Source: Allium sativum
Taxonomy: Eukaryota; Streptophyta; Magnoliopsida; Asparagales; Amaryllidaceae
Length of the DNA stretch: 64,000 bases
Assembly (NCBI GenBank): GCA_030737875.1
Contig: CM060909.1
Location: forward strand, 395,355,565-395,419,564
Reading direction: 5' to 3'
Below, in pieces: positions 7,506 to 18,948 of this stretch; position 1 is the first letter of the stretch, and each line of letters starts with the position of its first letter. Both the position numbers and the translations under genes were made by a program. The notes beneath the pieces were generated by a model, which was not told where the DNA came from, did not search any database, and saw nothing but the letters and a program-made list of their open reading frames with translations.

Positions 7506-10367
7506 ATGAGTGTCAGAAACAGACGAAATGCAGAACCGGATATTGAGGCCCTATTAATCAAATATCGAAATATGGGTGGAATACCGTTCTCTGGTGAAGA
7601 ATCTATTATGAAGACACAGGCTTGGATTCGCTCTGCTGAGAAAATCTTTGATGGTTTAAAGCTGAGGGATGACCAGAAAAGATTACTGACATCCTGGGCA
7701 CTCAAAGATGAAGCTTTGTTCTGGTGGGATTCAGTTATTGAGAAAAATCCAGAAGGTGATATCACCTGGGACAGATTCAAAGTGATTTTCCTGGAAAGAT
7801 TTACTCCTCCCGAAGCGACTGAGCGACTATGTGATGAATTTTCTTATTTGATACAAGGAGATATGACCATCCCAGAATATCATAAGAAATTCAATGAACT
7901 TTCTCACTTTGCTCCCCATCTAATTCAAAATACGAAGAGAAAGAATCTGAGATTTATTAACGGGCTTCAAAGGAAATACCATAGTAAAGTAATGGGGCAT
8001 GTGAAGCTTCCTTTTTCAGAAATGATTTATATGGCTTATCAGTATAAAGATCTCCATATGAAAGGCATGTTGCGAGACGAAGAAGAAATCAGTTCAAGCA
8101 GCAAAAGAAATTTTGAAGCTGATAGCCCAGAGACAAGTGTGCAGCCTGAGGCCAGTACGAAGGCTGAAGTCATAAAGAGGCCAAAGGTCAATCAGAAAAA
8201 GGTAAAGACAGTCGTATGTCTAAAGTGTGATCAGCAAGGGCATTCGATGAGAAACTGTAGATCTTCGAACAGACGAAAGGGTGATGGGTCTAAATCCAGG
8301 AAGAATTTTCAAGAGAATAGAAAGTGCAGTCAATGCCAACAGGCCGGTCATCTTTTAAAGGCTTGCCCGCTATTCAGAAAACCTGAAGCAGTACATGTAA
8401 ATGAAGTGGCAGAAGTGCCTGCATCTTCGTCTGCTCAGGAAAGACCAGATGTTTTAGAAGGCACGCTTACTGTCAAAGATATTCCAGTTAAAGTACTGTT
8501 TGACACAGGCGTGTCACGAAGCTTCATTGCCAAGAATGCAGCTAAGAAACTAGATTTGAATTTGAAGAAGCTCAAAGAACCAATGACTGTCCAGAATCCG
8601 GTTGGGGGTTCCATTGATCTCAGTTGGGTTTGTGGAGTGCCGGTTTCTTTTTCTCATTATCAGTTCCCTACCATCGCGGTCGTCATGAATTTTAAAGAGT
8701 TTGATCTTATCTTGGGGTTAGACTCGTTGACCAAGTATGAAGCTGAGGTTAAATGCGCCGACAGAGTCGTTAAGGCAAAGATAAAATCAGGTGAGTATAT
8801 AACCATTTCCCGTGAAGGTCAGAATGCTAGTAGAAATGACTTCTGGGTAGCTTTGGATGTTTCTCCTGTTCAAATAGAAAATATCCCAGAAGTCACAGAG
8901 AATATTCCTGACCTCATCAAAGATATTCCTGTCGTCAAAAATTATGCGGATGTGTTTGAAGAAGTTGTTCGCTTACCTCCGCAGAGAGAAATAGATTTCA
9001 AGATCGCTTTGATTCCGAATGCAAGGCTGGTAGTTCATGCTATTCGAAGAATGTCCTTGAAAGAGAAAGAAGAACTTGACAATCAAACACGACAGCTCGT
9101 ATGGAAGGGTCTGATCAGGCCTAGTTTCTCTGATTGGGGTGCAGCAGTGGTATTTGTCCCAAAATCTGATGGTACTCTACGGTTATGTGTGGATTATCAT
9201 GATTTGAACAAGCAAACAATAAAGAACAAATATCCATTGCCGCGAATCGATGACTTATTGGATCGTCTGAATGGAGCACAAATATTTTCAAGGATGGACC
9301 TAGCTACAGGCTTCCATCAGCTTCGTATTGCCGAAGAATGTGTTCCTATGACAGCATTCAGAGGTCCAGACCTATTCTACGAGTGGTTAGTAATGTCGTT
9401 CGGCTTATGTAACGCTCCGACTTACTTCGTCGATCTAATGAATAGAGTGTTCAGAGGAGTTTTGAATAAATTTGTTCTGGTTTTTATTGACGATATTCTA
9501 ATCTTCTCTAAATCAAAGGCCGAACATGAAAAGCATCTGGAACAGGTTCTAGAAATTCTGAGAAGGAATGTATTAAAAGCCAAACTATCCAAATGCATAT
9601 TCTGGCAAGATGAAGTAAAATTTCTGGGCCATGTGGTATCAAAAGAAGGAATTGCTGTGGATCCAAGTAAAATCACAGCTATTCAGAACTGGAAGCAGCC
9701 CAGTACCCCTACCGAAGTCCGTAGTTTTCTCGGATTGGCTAGTTATTATCGGAAGTTCGTTAAAAACTTTTCGAAGATATATGGTCACTTAACGAAGCTT
9801 ACAAAGAAGCACTCTAAATTCAAATGGACTCCAGAAAGTGAAGAGGCTTTTGAAGAGCTAAAGTTAAGATTAACGACAGCTCCAGTGTTAACCATCATCG
9901 ATGGCAATCAGGATTTGAAAGTCTGGACAAATGCTTCTAGAGAAGGCCTTGGCGCAGTGTTAATGCAAAGGGGCCAAGTGATTGCTTATGCTAGCTGTCA
10001 GCTGAAGCCACACGAGAAAAACTACGTAACTCATGATCTTGAGTTATTGGCTATAGTATTCGCCTTGAAAATCTGGAGACACTATCTTCTGGGTGAGAGA
10101 TTTGAACTGTTTACAGATCACCAGTCGCTAAAGTATCTGTTCACCCAGAAAGACTTGAATCTGAGGCAACAACGTTGGTTAGAGTTCCTTGCAGCATACG
10201 ATTTTGAAATTATATACACTCCAGGGAAAGCCAACGTCGTGGCCGATGCGCTGAGTCGAAAGAATGTAATGATCGCCAGCTTTATTATTACGACTTCCTT
10301 GATTGACAAAATATCTATTCTTCAGAAGGAGGATAACTTTATAAAGGATATGATCAAAAGGATTTAG
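7506..10367 (+). CDS. Open part 1 of A gag-pol: gag, protease, RT, RNase H
   Basis: 953-aa open frame from the gag ATG to the premature TAG at 10365. It holds gag with two CCHC knuckles, the DTG protease, a complete reverse transcriptase (catalytic FIDD), RNase H with the Asp-to-Asn change, and the start of the region before integrase. If translated, it would yield all replication enzymes except integrase. The stop falls just after RNase H, in a spot that could mimic a natural Pol truncation. Its absence from B and C at that codon argues for a mutation. Confidence 0.85.
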   Translation: MSVRNRRNAEPDIEALLIKYRNMGGIPFSGEESIMKTQAWIRSAEKIFDGLKLRDDQKRLLTSWALKDEALFWWDSVIEKNPEGDITWDRFKVIFLERFTPPEATERLCDEFSYLIQGDMTIPEYHKKFNELSHFAPHLIQNTKRKNLRFINGLQRKYHSKVMGHVKLPFSEMIYMAYQYKDLHMKGMLRDEEEISSSSKRNFEADSPETSVQPEASTKAEVIKRPKVNQKKVKTVVCLKCDQQGHSMRNCRSSNRRKGDGSKSRKNFQENRKCSQCQQAGHLLKACPLFRKPEAVHVNEVAEVPASSSAQERPDVLEGTLTVKDIPVKVLFDTGVSRSFIAKNAAKKLDLNLKKLKEPMTVQNPVGGSIDLSWVCGVPVSFSHYQFPTIAVVMNFKEFDLILGLDSLTKYEAEVKCADRVVKAKIKSGEYITISREGQNASRNDFWVALDVSPVQIENIPEVTENIPDLIKDIPVVKNYADVFEEVVRLPPQREIDFKIALIPNARLVVHAIRRMSLKEKEELDNQTRQLVWKGLIRPSFSDWGAAVVFVPKSDGTLRLCVDYHDLNKQTIKNKYPLPRIDDLLDRLNGAQIFSRMDLATGFHQLRIAEECVPMTAFRGPDLFYEWLVMSFGLCNAPTYFVDLMNRVFRGVLNKFVLVFIDDILIFSKSKAEHEKHLEQVLEILRRNVLKAKLSKCIFWQDEVKFLGHVVSKEGIAVDPSKITAIQNWKQPSTPTEVRSFLGLASYYRKFVKNFSKIYGHLTKLTKKHSKFKWTPESEEAFEELKLRLTTAPVLTIIDGNQDLKVWTNASREGLGAVLMQRGQVIAYASCQLKPHEKNYVTHDLELLAIVFALKIWRHYLLGERFELFTDHQSLKYLFTQKDLNLRQQRWLEFLAAYDFEIIYTPGKANVVADALSRKNVMIASFIITTSLIDKISILQKEDNFIKDMIKRI

Positions 10368-11744
10368 AGAGACAAACCCTCGTGTTTTCAAATAGATAAC
10401 GATGGAATCCTGAGATTGAAAGGAAGGATTTGTGTTCCTGGCATCCCCGAGCTCAAAAGGGAAGTGTTAGACGAGTGTCACAAGTCCAAGCTGAGTATCC
10501 ATCCTGGTGTAGCCAAAATGTACAACGATCTCAAGCGAACATTCTGGTGGAAGGCTATGAAAAGAGACTTTTCAATATATGTTAGCCGATGCCCTACTTG
10601 CCGGCTAGTCAAAAGCGACCAACAGAAACTGGCTCGATTGTTGCAACCGCTGGACGTTCCAAGTTGGAAGTGGGAACATATTTCCATGGACTTCATTGAT
10701 GGTTTTCCTAGAACCAGAAAAGGGAATGACAGTATTTCGGTGATCGTAGATCGCTTTACGAAGACCGCCCATTTCATACCTGTCAGATCAAACAGAACTG
10801 CTCAGAGTCTGGCGCAGATCTACTTCAAGGAAATAGTTAGACTACATGGAGTGCCGCTCAGTATAGTCAGTGATAGAGATACAATATTTACTAGTAAATT
10901 CTGGGAGGCGTTTCAAGTAGAACTGGGAACAAAGCTGAACCTAAGCGCCGCTTATCATCCTCAGACAAATGGTCAGACTGAGAGGGTGAATCGTATTTTA
11001 GAAGATCTATTGCGGGCTTGTGTTCTAGATTTCGGTGGATCATGGGAAGACCATCTACATTTGGCTGAATTCTCATATAACAACAGCTACCAGGTGAGCC
11101 TGACAATGTCGCCATTCGAAGCACTGTATGGTAGACCGTGCCGATCTCCTGCTTGTTGGGTCGAACCCGGTAATAGACTTGTGTTAGGGCCTGATATGAT
11201 CCGAGAAGCTGCCGACAAAGTCAATTTTATCAAGAAACGATTACTGGCCGCTCAAAGCCGACAAAAGAGTTATGCCGATAGGAGAAGAAGGGATATATCA
11301 TTTGCTGTTGGCGACTATGTATATTTGAAAGTATCGCCGATGAGAGGAGTTATCCGGTTCGGTAAAACTGGAAAGTTGGCGCCCAAATTCATTGGTCCGT
11401 TTCCTATTCTGGAACGGATCGGAACTCTCGCTTATAGGGTTAAACTGCCTGATTGGTTGCCAGGAGTTCATGATGTATTTCACATATCTCAACTTCGAAA
11501 GCACGTTCATGATCTAGACTTGATCGTGGAAGAAGCAGCTCAACAGGATATTGAAATTACTCCAGAATTAGCTGTGAGAAGAGAGCCGCTCAAGATTATC
11601 GGCAAAGAAACCAAAGAGCTGAGGAACAAGAAGGTTCACTTAGTCAAAGTGCAATGGAGTGGAGATCCGCGAGATTGTACTTGGGAAACTGAGGAGAGCA
11701 TTCAGAAAGCCTATCCTAAGTGTCGAGTAGATATCTCTGATTGA
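10368..11744 (+). CDS. Open part 2 of A gag-pol: integrase and chromodomain
   Basis: In-frame continuation after the TAG; the first internal Met is at 10416. It contains the HHCC zinc finger (HPGVAKM...CPTC), the catalytic core (SMDF, SDRD, GQTERVN), a C-terminal RKH...VHDVFHISQLRKH region typical of gypsy integrase, and a chromodomain-like tail (HLVKVQWSGDPRDCTWETEE). The chromodomain of chromoviruses is thought to guide integration to particular chromatin. Without readthrough of the stop it would need its own start, so it is probably not expressed. Confidence 0.85.
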   Translation, partial: RDKPSCFQIDNDGILRLKGRICVPGIPELKREVLDECHKSKLSIHPGVAKMYNDLKRTFWWKAMKRDFSIYVSRCPTCRLVKSDQQKLARLLQPLDVPSWKWEHISMDFIDGFPRTRKGNDSISVIVDRFTKTAHFIPVRSNRTAQSLAQIYFKEIVRLHGVPLSIVSDRDTIFTSKFWEAFQVELGTKLNLSAAYHPQTNGQTERVNRILEDLLRACVLDFGGSWEDHLHLAEFSYNNSYQVSLTMSPFEALYGRPCRSPACWVEPGNRLVLGPDMIREAADKVNFIKKRLLAAQSRQKSYADRRRRDISFAVGDYVYLKVSPMRGVIRFGKTGKLAPKFIGPFPILERIGTLAYRVKLPDWLPGVHDVFHISQLRKHVHDLDLIVEEAAQQDIEITPELAVRREPLKIIGKETKELRNKKVHLVKVQWSGDPRDCTWETEESIQKAYPKCRVDISD

Positions 11745-12548
11745 CTCCGGTGCAAGGTACATTTACCATACTTTGCATTACCAATTAGTTCTCTACTTTG
11801 TTGTTATTTTCTTTCCATGGATGTGCACTTTTAATTTTATAGTCTGAATGATTTTAAAGAAATGTAGAAATTGATTAGTGTATTTTTGAAAAGTTAAAAA
11901 CAATTTGATTGTTGTTTGTGTTGTGTGATAGTAGATTTGGTTAATTAAAATTATTAAAACAATAGTTAATTTAATCAATAAGAGAATAATGGTAGAATTG
12001 ATTCATTTAAATCACACATTGAACTGATTAGAAAATAGATAGAAATATATACATGTGCATTATATATGTTTGAATAGGGAAATGGAAAGCTGTTGAGTAA
12101 AGATTTTATTTGCGTGCCCGACAAATAGGTAAACCTTAATGAGTTGGATGCGAAATATTATTATATCAACTCCTGTGAATGCCATTGGATGCGGAGTGCT
12201 GGTTATTCTGTGTGTAATAATAAACGTCGCCATAGGATAGTAACAATTAATTTTGAACTACATTACATGGCATACTTCTGAAGATAGGCATACTTCATCA
12301 TATACCACATAAGCATTTGGAGCTTGTGTGACGAGGTGGAAGATTTACCATACGAGCGAGAGGCTTGTATGGCGATGACTATATTTTACAGGTTGAACTG
12401 ATGACTGATATGGACTATTTAAATTGTAACGATAAAATTGCTAGATTAATAAAAACCCCACACGGGTCTGGAGTTGACAATAATCACGTCTCTCTAGTTA
12501 TTAGATACGGCACATGGACCATTTATTTCCCACACGGGACGAGGTGAC

Positions 12549-12621
12549 GAGGATTTATCCTCTGGAGCATTTAAAATACACACTCCCTCAGGCTTTGACA
12601 GGGTGACGAGAATTTATTCTC
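12549..12621 (+). promoter_or_regulatory. Paired 3'-region hairpins of A with matched stem changes
   Basis: GAGGA-TTTA-TCCTC at 12549-12562 and GAGAA-TTTA-TTCTC at 12608-12621, each preceded by gtgac and followed by tggag. They differ by one base pair changed on both arms. B (28901-28914, 28960-28973) and C (54817-54830, 54876-54889) have the same pair. Role unknown. Confidence 0.5.
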
Positions 12622-12894
12622 TGGAGTTATTATCTATACACGCTCCCCTGTAAACACCAGAATATATCACTAAAAATATGTGTATGCTTATTAGGATTTA
12701 TTGGGTACCTAATACGGCCCAATAAATTTCCAAACCTCTCCCCGTACAAAGGAGGTTATGGCGAAATTTTTCGAAAATTCCGGGTGTTAGCCAAATTTTT
12801 GAAGAATTTGAAAATTCTCAGAAACTGAAAAGTTAGAGAATAGAAGCCAGATTGAACGTAGAGTTGATTAATCAAACCACTTTCGGCTTTGTTC

Positions 12895-12912
12895 CTTTTC
12901 GGGGACGAAAAG
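12895..12912 (+). promoter_or_regulatory. Stem-loop before the polypurine tract of A
   Basis: CTTTTCG-GGGA-CGAAAAG, a 7-bp stem just upstream of the polypurine tract. D has the same stem with loop AGGA (60967-60984), so it is kept in a non-autonomous member too. Confidence 0.5.
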
Positions 12913-12917
12913 TTTTA

Positions 12918-12928
12918 AGTGGGGGAGA
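12918..12928 (+). other. Polypurine tract of A
   Basis: AGTGGGGGAGA, purine-rich apart from one T, directly before the 3' LTR. It is the expected plus-strand primer site. Confidence 0.85.
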
Positions 12929-13963
12929 TTGTAACGACCCAGAAAATCTGAACCAATTAAAATTTTTTAAATTGGCTAAAATAATGGATTTTAAATATTT
13001 AAAATAAATATTTTAAATAATAGCAATGAAAAGTGAGTTTGAATCGACGTTTGAAAATAAATATAATTACTTTGAATTATAAACAAGGCCTGAAATGGCG
13101 TGGTAGTTTCAAAATTTGAATTCAAACTTTGACTGACTGTACCGGGTGCAAAACAAAACGTATTTGAGTGAAACCAAAAATATTTAAATCTGTTAGTGAA
13201 TACCTTTCTAACGAATCTGAAAAATCGAAGTTTCATAGCGGGATGCAAAAGTTATGGCCAAATGAATTTTCATAAAGGTCGCTATGGAATTTATATAGCC
13301 CGTGAAAATGGCCATTTTGCATACAACCTCGGAATTCGACGAAACCACTTTTGTTGGATCCGGGATGTGAAGTTATTGCTAGGTTTCAAATTTCATAATT
13401 TTTGAAGCTAGTATGTGAGCGTGGCAAAGGAAAACGTGTTTAGGTCAATTACAGTTAAATTGGATCGACCAGAAATGGGCCATTTTGCAAACGGTCTCAG
13501 AATTCGACGAAACTAGTTTTGTTGGGACCGTATCGTCAAAACATAGCCATATTTATTTTTCTGGAATTTTTTGAATCAGTTTGTGGCCCTGGAAAATTGA
13601 AATGTACGTTCAAATCAAATATTGAATGTTATATATTTTAATTTGAAGGAAAACTGACTGATATAGTCGAATGGGCCTACGAAACATATCCCATTGTGTT
13701 CGGAATAGGGGTAAAACGCTAGGGACGACAGTCGTTGGGTTTGGATTGGTGGTAGTACGTGAAGAGGGGTATTTTTGGATTTTAAAAATTTATAAATATA
13801 AAAAAAAATCATTGGCAAGGAATTATTTCTCTCTCCCCGACGCGATAGATCTGAAGGCGGAAATAGTTCGAAACCTTCCCCATCATTTTCCGATCAATCC
13901 AAGAAGAATTAGCCCCACCTCCAGTTGAGGATTTTGTAGAGCTTCAAATTCTCTTCAAATCCG

Positions 13964-13969
13964 TATAAG
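13964..13969 (+). promoter_or_regulatory. TATA-like element in A 3' LTR
   Basis: TATAAG at the position matching 1951 in the 5' LTR, before the GC-rich island. Confidence 0.35.
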
Positions 13970-14558
13970 TATTGGATATTTTCGTTGTGCGTGTGTCGAC
14001 ATCTACCACCGAGAAGTTCGGCCGTTCAAAGACCCGTCGGAGCCACCTGCCGTCGTTGAGCTCGACGAAACACCCGCCCCCTTGTGCGCCTCTCCTCCCC
14101 CTTCGATGCTGCGAAGGCCGATCGACAAATAGCTACACGAATTTCAAGAAAAATCCAAACCTAGTTTTGAACGAAACAGCTGAGGTACGGCCTTGTTTAT
14201 TTTCAACTGTTTTAACACCTTTAAACCATTGCAAACTTTGAAAAATCATATCTTTTTCGTGTGTTGACGAAATTCAGTGAAACAAGAGACAGTGGACTCG
14301 TGTGGACGTCTTCTACATTCTAGAAGAGACCGCATATTTTTCTGAGCCTTCTGCTATTTTTGGTGGAGTGGAACCCAATGTGAGATTTCTAATTTATAAA
14401 CGATATGGACAACGATGATGTATAAATTATATAATCGATGTATGAGTTATATAAGCGTTGTACACCTCTTGTATAAGCGTTGTTTAAGTTGTACGTTCGA
14501 TGTATAAGTTGTATATGCGTTGTAAAAATTATATATGTGTTGAAATAGAAGTGAAATG

Positions 14559-14560
<2 letters not shown>

Positions 14561-14625
<65 letters not shown>
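14561..14625. repeat. (TA)n microsatellite, ~32 units
   Basis: Pure TA run at the same LTR position as 2560, expanded compared with the other LTR. ORFs across it are artefacts. Confidence 0.9.
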
Positions 14626-14626
<1 letters not shown>

Positions 14627-15010
14627 GCCCCTCGTCCACAAACCATGGACGATATTTATTGGTTGTGATTGGTGTGAAAATTGATTGATAGCGAATGGTT
14701 GATTGGAATTGTTTGTGGTTGATATTGATTGATTGTGGTTTAAAAATACCCGTTTGTGGTTGAGAAATATTTGGTTGAAACCACATAGGATTAGTTTGTG
14801 AAAATGAAATAAATATACATGCCGCCTGCGTGCGAACTAGATGCATGAATCTCCATTGTCAAAAACCGCGAGGTTTTAAGGTAGAGCGAGGAGCCGTACT
14901 AGGGACGGTCCCGGTATTAACTACGCTGCCGTTATGCTGCCGAAATTTTGAATAATATTCATATGTTAGAATTATTTCCATTTATTGAAACTATATTTAT
15001 TCGTTGAATA

Positions 15011-15535
15011 GAAAACCTTCATGTGTTGAATTAAAATTCATTCGTTGGATTGAAATTCATGTGTTGAGTGGTATTTGTGTTTTAAATATAAAGATCACAT
15101 TTTTATCTATATATATAAACTATAGAAAACCTTCATGTGTTGAATCGAAATTCATTCGTTGGATTGAAATTCATGTGTTGAATGGTATTCGTGTCTTAAA
15201 TATAAAAATCACATTTTTATCTATATATATAAACTATAGAAAACCTTCATGTGTTGAATCAAAATTCATTCGTTGGATTGAAATTCATGTGTTGAATGGT
15301 ATTCGTGTTTTAAATATAAAAATCACATTTTTATCTATATATATAAACTTTAGAAAACCTTCATGTGTTGAATCGAAATTCATTCGTTGGATTGAAATTC
15401 ATGTGTTGAATGGTATTCGTGTTTTAAATATAAAAATCACCTTTTTATCGATGTATATAAACTATAGAAAACCTTCATGTATTGAATCGAAATTCATTCG
15501 TTGAATTGAAATTCATGTGTTGAATGGTATTCATA
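15011..15535 (+). repeat. 114-bp tandem array, ~4.7 units (A 3' LTR)
   Basis: Units start at 15011, 15125, 15239, 15353 and 15467, an exact 114-bp period. That is one unit more than in the 5' LTR of A and accounts for nearly all the length difference between the two LTRs. Confidence 0.92.
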
Positions 15536-16483
15536 TTTTGAAAGAAATTGTTTTATAATAAAAATCCAATTCTTATCATCGATATGAAATATATAAAATA
15601 ATCTCGTTTTGAAATAAATTATTTTATAATAAAAATCATACTTTTATTACCTATATGAACTATATAAAATAATAGTGTTTTGAAATGAATTGTTTTACAA
15701 TAAAAATCACATTTTTATTATATAAATGAATTGTTAAAAATAGGGAAGTGTTGAAATAGAAGACAGTTTGATAAAAATATCATTTTTATCAAAAGTATGG
15801 AAATCATATAGTTTGAAATCAAAGAATCGATATATATATATATAAACAGAATTGAAATATATCGAATAGCGACGCTGCAGTTCGTATTTTGAAACCGTGA
15901 TTTCAAAAGATTATACCGGGAGATCCGACCATCGGATTTTCCCGAAATCGCAACCGTTGGGTTCGCTTTGGAAATATCTTTCCAACGGCACCAACTTTGT
16001 AAAAATCCAACGGTTGGATTGTATGGAATGTTTAATTCAAATCTGAAGAAAAACAGCGCCAGAATCGATTATATATATATATATATAATTATATTTAATC
16101 GAATAACGACGCTGCAGTTCGTATTTTGAAATCGAAACTTCAAACGATTGTACCGGGAGATCCGACCGTTGGATTTTCCCGAAACTGGAACCGTTGGATT
16201 CGTTTTGAAATGATCTTTCTAATGATGTAAATTTTGTGAAGATCCAACGGTTAGATTTTCAGATATGTGTAAATCAAATCTGAAGAAAAACAGCGCCACG
16301 GTCGCGTTATGGCCCGAAGCGTCGTTTTGAATAAATTGGCTATTTTAGAAAAAATAAAAATAGAGATAAATCGTTATAAAATATTATAAACAATATGGAT
16401 GTGAAATTTGGAAACTAACTGAAATTTGCCTAAGTCGAATGGTTTCTTGGGTATTGATCTGATGTTGGTTTCGGCCTTCGGGG

Positions 16484-16852
16484 TTAATATTTGGGAAATC
16501 GTTCTCTTACTGATTGACGGTTAGTGACTAATGAATTGAAATGATGCGTATGTATGTTAGTGTTGCACTTGTTTATTATATACGCGAGTTGCTCGGAAAA
16601 ACCGGGTTTATCCCATTCTGAATAACTGAATCGACGATAAGGAATCGAAGATGAAGACGGTGGTCGAAGACTGGAGATCTTCACCTCGTTTAGATGGTAA
16701 CCGAGGTCCTAATTGGGAGGCATCCCGAAATATGGATAATGAGTGGTGATCGTCCAGACGTACATGGTGATTGATGGGTTTGCGAGGTATATAGTGCCTC
16801 CGATTTCGTTCAGACCCAGAACGGACTTGCAAATGGACAGTGTGTCGGACAT
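16484..16852 (-). pseudogene. LTR antisense ORF, one nonsense codon (A 3' LTR)
   Basis: Same 123-codon frame as 4356-4724. Codon 48 is TAG (plus-strand 16709-16711), where the 5' copy has a Gln codon. The start codon and the conserved N terminus remain. The single stop fits simple decay after insertion. Confidence 0.5.
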
Positions 16853-18161
16853 TGGAATTTATTCTGTGTGATTGATAGCCATCAGTTGCACGGTGTGAAT
16901 TGCCTGTGTGGCATGCTAAGATGCAGTGATCAGGGCTTTTGTTAAAAAGCAAAGTCTTGAGGAGATGATCAAAGCACCGCCTGTGTGGCGTAGCTTTGTG
17001 TATAACGTGAAATCGCGAGCCTCACACCCCGGTATGAACCAGAAACGGGAGCAGGAGCTCAGGGAGGGCATGCATTTCTTTCTAGCTAGGAGTTGTGTCT
17101 GCGTTTTTACATGGCCTGACATTTTACTTATGTGGTTGTTACTGTTGCGAGGCGCCTCGGTTAGATCGGACGATCCGGGTCCGACGGAGTCATTCGTTGG
17201 CTCATTTACGCCCTATAGGGCGGGGAGACGTATTGCTCAGGCATTTTAATCCACATCGGTGGACCGACCCTGACGATCCAAGGGTCACTCGAGCTCTGAT
17301 CCTGAGACATGGTAGGATAGATTTTCTCGAAGTCGGTAAGGACTATCTTTTGCCTTGGTTCATGACGGAAATCCAATTTCCAAATACATGACTATGCGGT
17401 TTTGATTGTATACCTATATATGGCAACATAGTGGTATGGGGCATTAATGCCGTCTATGATTGATAGTTATGATTGAAATTGTTTTTGAAACATATAAACA
17501 CTAGTGATAATATCAAATGCTTTTGTTTTATTCGTATCAATCATATTTTGGCCATTATAAGGTAAAAACTCTATCCTCCGGTTTGCGTTGCATTGTGTGA
17601 TGGGAACTGAGTCTTATAATGGCTTCATTTTTATAAAAAGCATTGCGATGTTTAAAAGAATGATTTGTTTTAAAGCACTGGCAATCCAATGGAGTAAACC
17701 CGTTCCACGAAAGTGGCGTGGTCCTGTGATTAGCCTTATTTCAAATGTGTTGAGTAGATTTCTCATACCAGTCCCATGACTGACTCGTAGTTTGTTTCAC
17801 TTTCAAACTCGGGTGCCCCTTTTTCTACATGGGCAGCCTTGTATTCAGGTTTAGCTGGCTCTTTCTGGATAGCTGGAGCTGAAGATGGATTCTATTATTT
17901 ATCTCTTTTTATGCTATTCAGCTCCTATTGTACATTATGTTTGTTTTCCGCTGTAGGCATTTATGTATAGCTGAACTGTACTTGTACTAAGTATGATCCT
18001 GTATACTGTGTAACTCTGATGATTACGTTTATCCAGTATATTCTATTGTGCATTATCTGGTGTATTTATTTAATTCTGTTCTGCTGTTATCTGATTATGT
18101 GTTATATTCCAAGGATTACCCTTGCCGCCGTCAGTACGGGGTTTGGGGTCGTCTCATTTGT

Positions 18162-18948
18162 ACGATAAATAAAAGTAAGACCTATTTAATGGACATTAAA
18201 GACCTTCCATTCTTTGGAAAAATAAAAAAATAAAAAAAATATATATATATTCAAAACGTTCAGAATGGAATGAGTAAATGTGTACATGTATTATGGTGCA
18301 TAGTTTGTGGGATATACTGATTTATTACTAGGAGTGAATATTTGCTTTCCTCTCCTTATTTTTGATGCGTACATTCCTGTTGCATTGTATATACATATAT
18401 AAATAAAAAAAATGCAAGCCATAATGATAAAAAGAAATGTTCCTTACCATATATACTTGCGCTACACATTTTCTCTCAAGTTTTATGTCCATTTATTCCC
18501 AAGGCCATTCATTTCTGGCGTTTCTCCTTTTGACTATTTATTTTCAATGCTTTTATCTCTTTCCCTTCACCTTCCTTTTTCCCCATTAATTGCGAAATTA
18601 TTTCTTTCCTTTAATTTATTAACTTCTTTTGCTTAATTCTATTAGTTTATTTTCCTTCAATCTATTTTATGTATCTTATTTCATACTCTTGTTCCTTAAT
18701 TTTATATCCTTTGATTTCTCCTTTCCACTTAATCCCTTCATTAGTTCTCTTCAAAACTAACGAACCCACACATTTATTTCTATTCTATTTATCATTCAAA
18801 TTCATTTAGAAATAAAACTAATTCCCATTCAAACGTACAGCCGCCGCCATGTCCATTTCAATGGCCAAAAATTTCGAGACTTCTTCCTCCATTTTCTCTT
18901 TATCCACTCAATCGATTTTAGTAATTCCAAAACCAAATCGAAGAGCTT
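18162..18948 (+). mobile_element. Element D 5' LTR, segment 2
   Basis: Continues the D LTR between insertions A and B; it matches 61437-62240 of the D 3' LTR nearly base for base. It ends with AGCTT (18944-18948), the left target duplication of B. No gene is supported; the + ORF 18412-18636 recurs at 61716-61928 only because the LTR does. Confidence 0.88.

Larger units (their letters stand above)
7506..11744 (+). pseudogene. gag-pol: Element A gag-pol polyprotein, one premature stop
   Basis: One frame of 1,413 codons broken only by a TAG at 10365-10367, where C reads CAG. Order by approximate residue: capsid-type gag 40-180; two CCHC zinc knuckles near 237-250 and 274-287; aspartic protease with DTG near 332; reverse transcriptase with FIDD near 661-663; RNase H; integrase with an HHCC finger near 1000-1035 and D, D, E near 1061, 1122 and 1158; chromodomain near 1375-1400. 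The RNase H motif reads WTNAS where B and C read WTDAS, so a catalytic Asp (residue about 809) is Asn. The N terminus lacks about 17 residues present in C. The ATG is chosen by alignment with C (MSDRNRRN versus MSVRNRRN). Probably inactive as it stands. Confidence 0.95.
11745..12917 (+). other. Noncoding 3' region of A between pol and polypurine tract
   Basis: About 1.17 kb without a gene, well conserved at the same place in B and C. It contains two CCC-ACAC-GGG motifs, two GAG-type hairpins (12549-12621) and the stem CTTTTCG/CGAAAAG before the polypurine tract. The short + ORF at 12365-12547 is conserved only because the DNA is; I see no domain in it. Confidence 0.75.
918..18156 (+). mobile_element. 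Element A: full-length Ty3/gypsy chromovirus (Tekay-like)
   Basis: A 17.2-kb element bounded by TG...CA and the 5-bp duplication TTTGT (913-917 and 18157-18161). Order: 5' LTR 918-7253 (contains a solo LTR), PBS, leader hairpins, gag-pol 7506-11744, noncoding 3' region, polypurine tract, 3' LTR 12930-18156. Domain order is gag, protease, RT, RNase H, integrase, chromodomain. Integrase following RT/RNase H identifies Ty3/gypsy, and the chromodomain identifies the chromovirus branch. It is the least decayed member here. The two LTRs show roughly ten differences in their first 250 bases by eye, so insertion is not very recent. Confidence 0.93.
12930..18156 (+). mobile_element. Element A 3' LTR
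   Basis: 5,227 bp, TGTAACGACCC...GTCTCA, followed by the target duplication TTTGT. Same layout as the 5' LTR but without the solo LTR, with one more 114-bp unit and a longer (TA)n. Its antisense ORF has a stop. Long for a chromovirus LTR. Confidence 0.92.
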
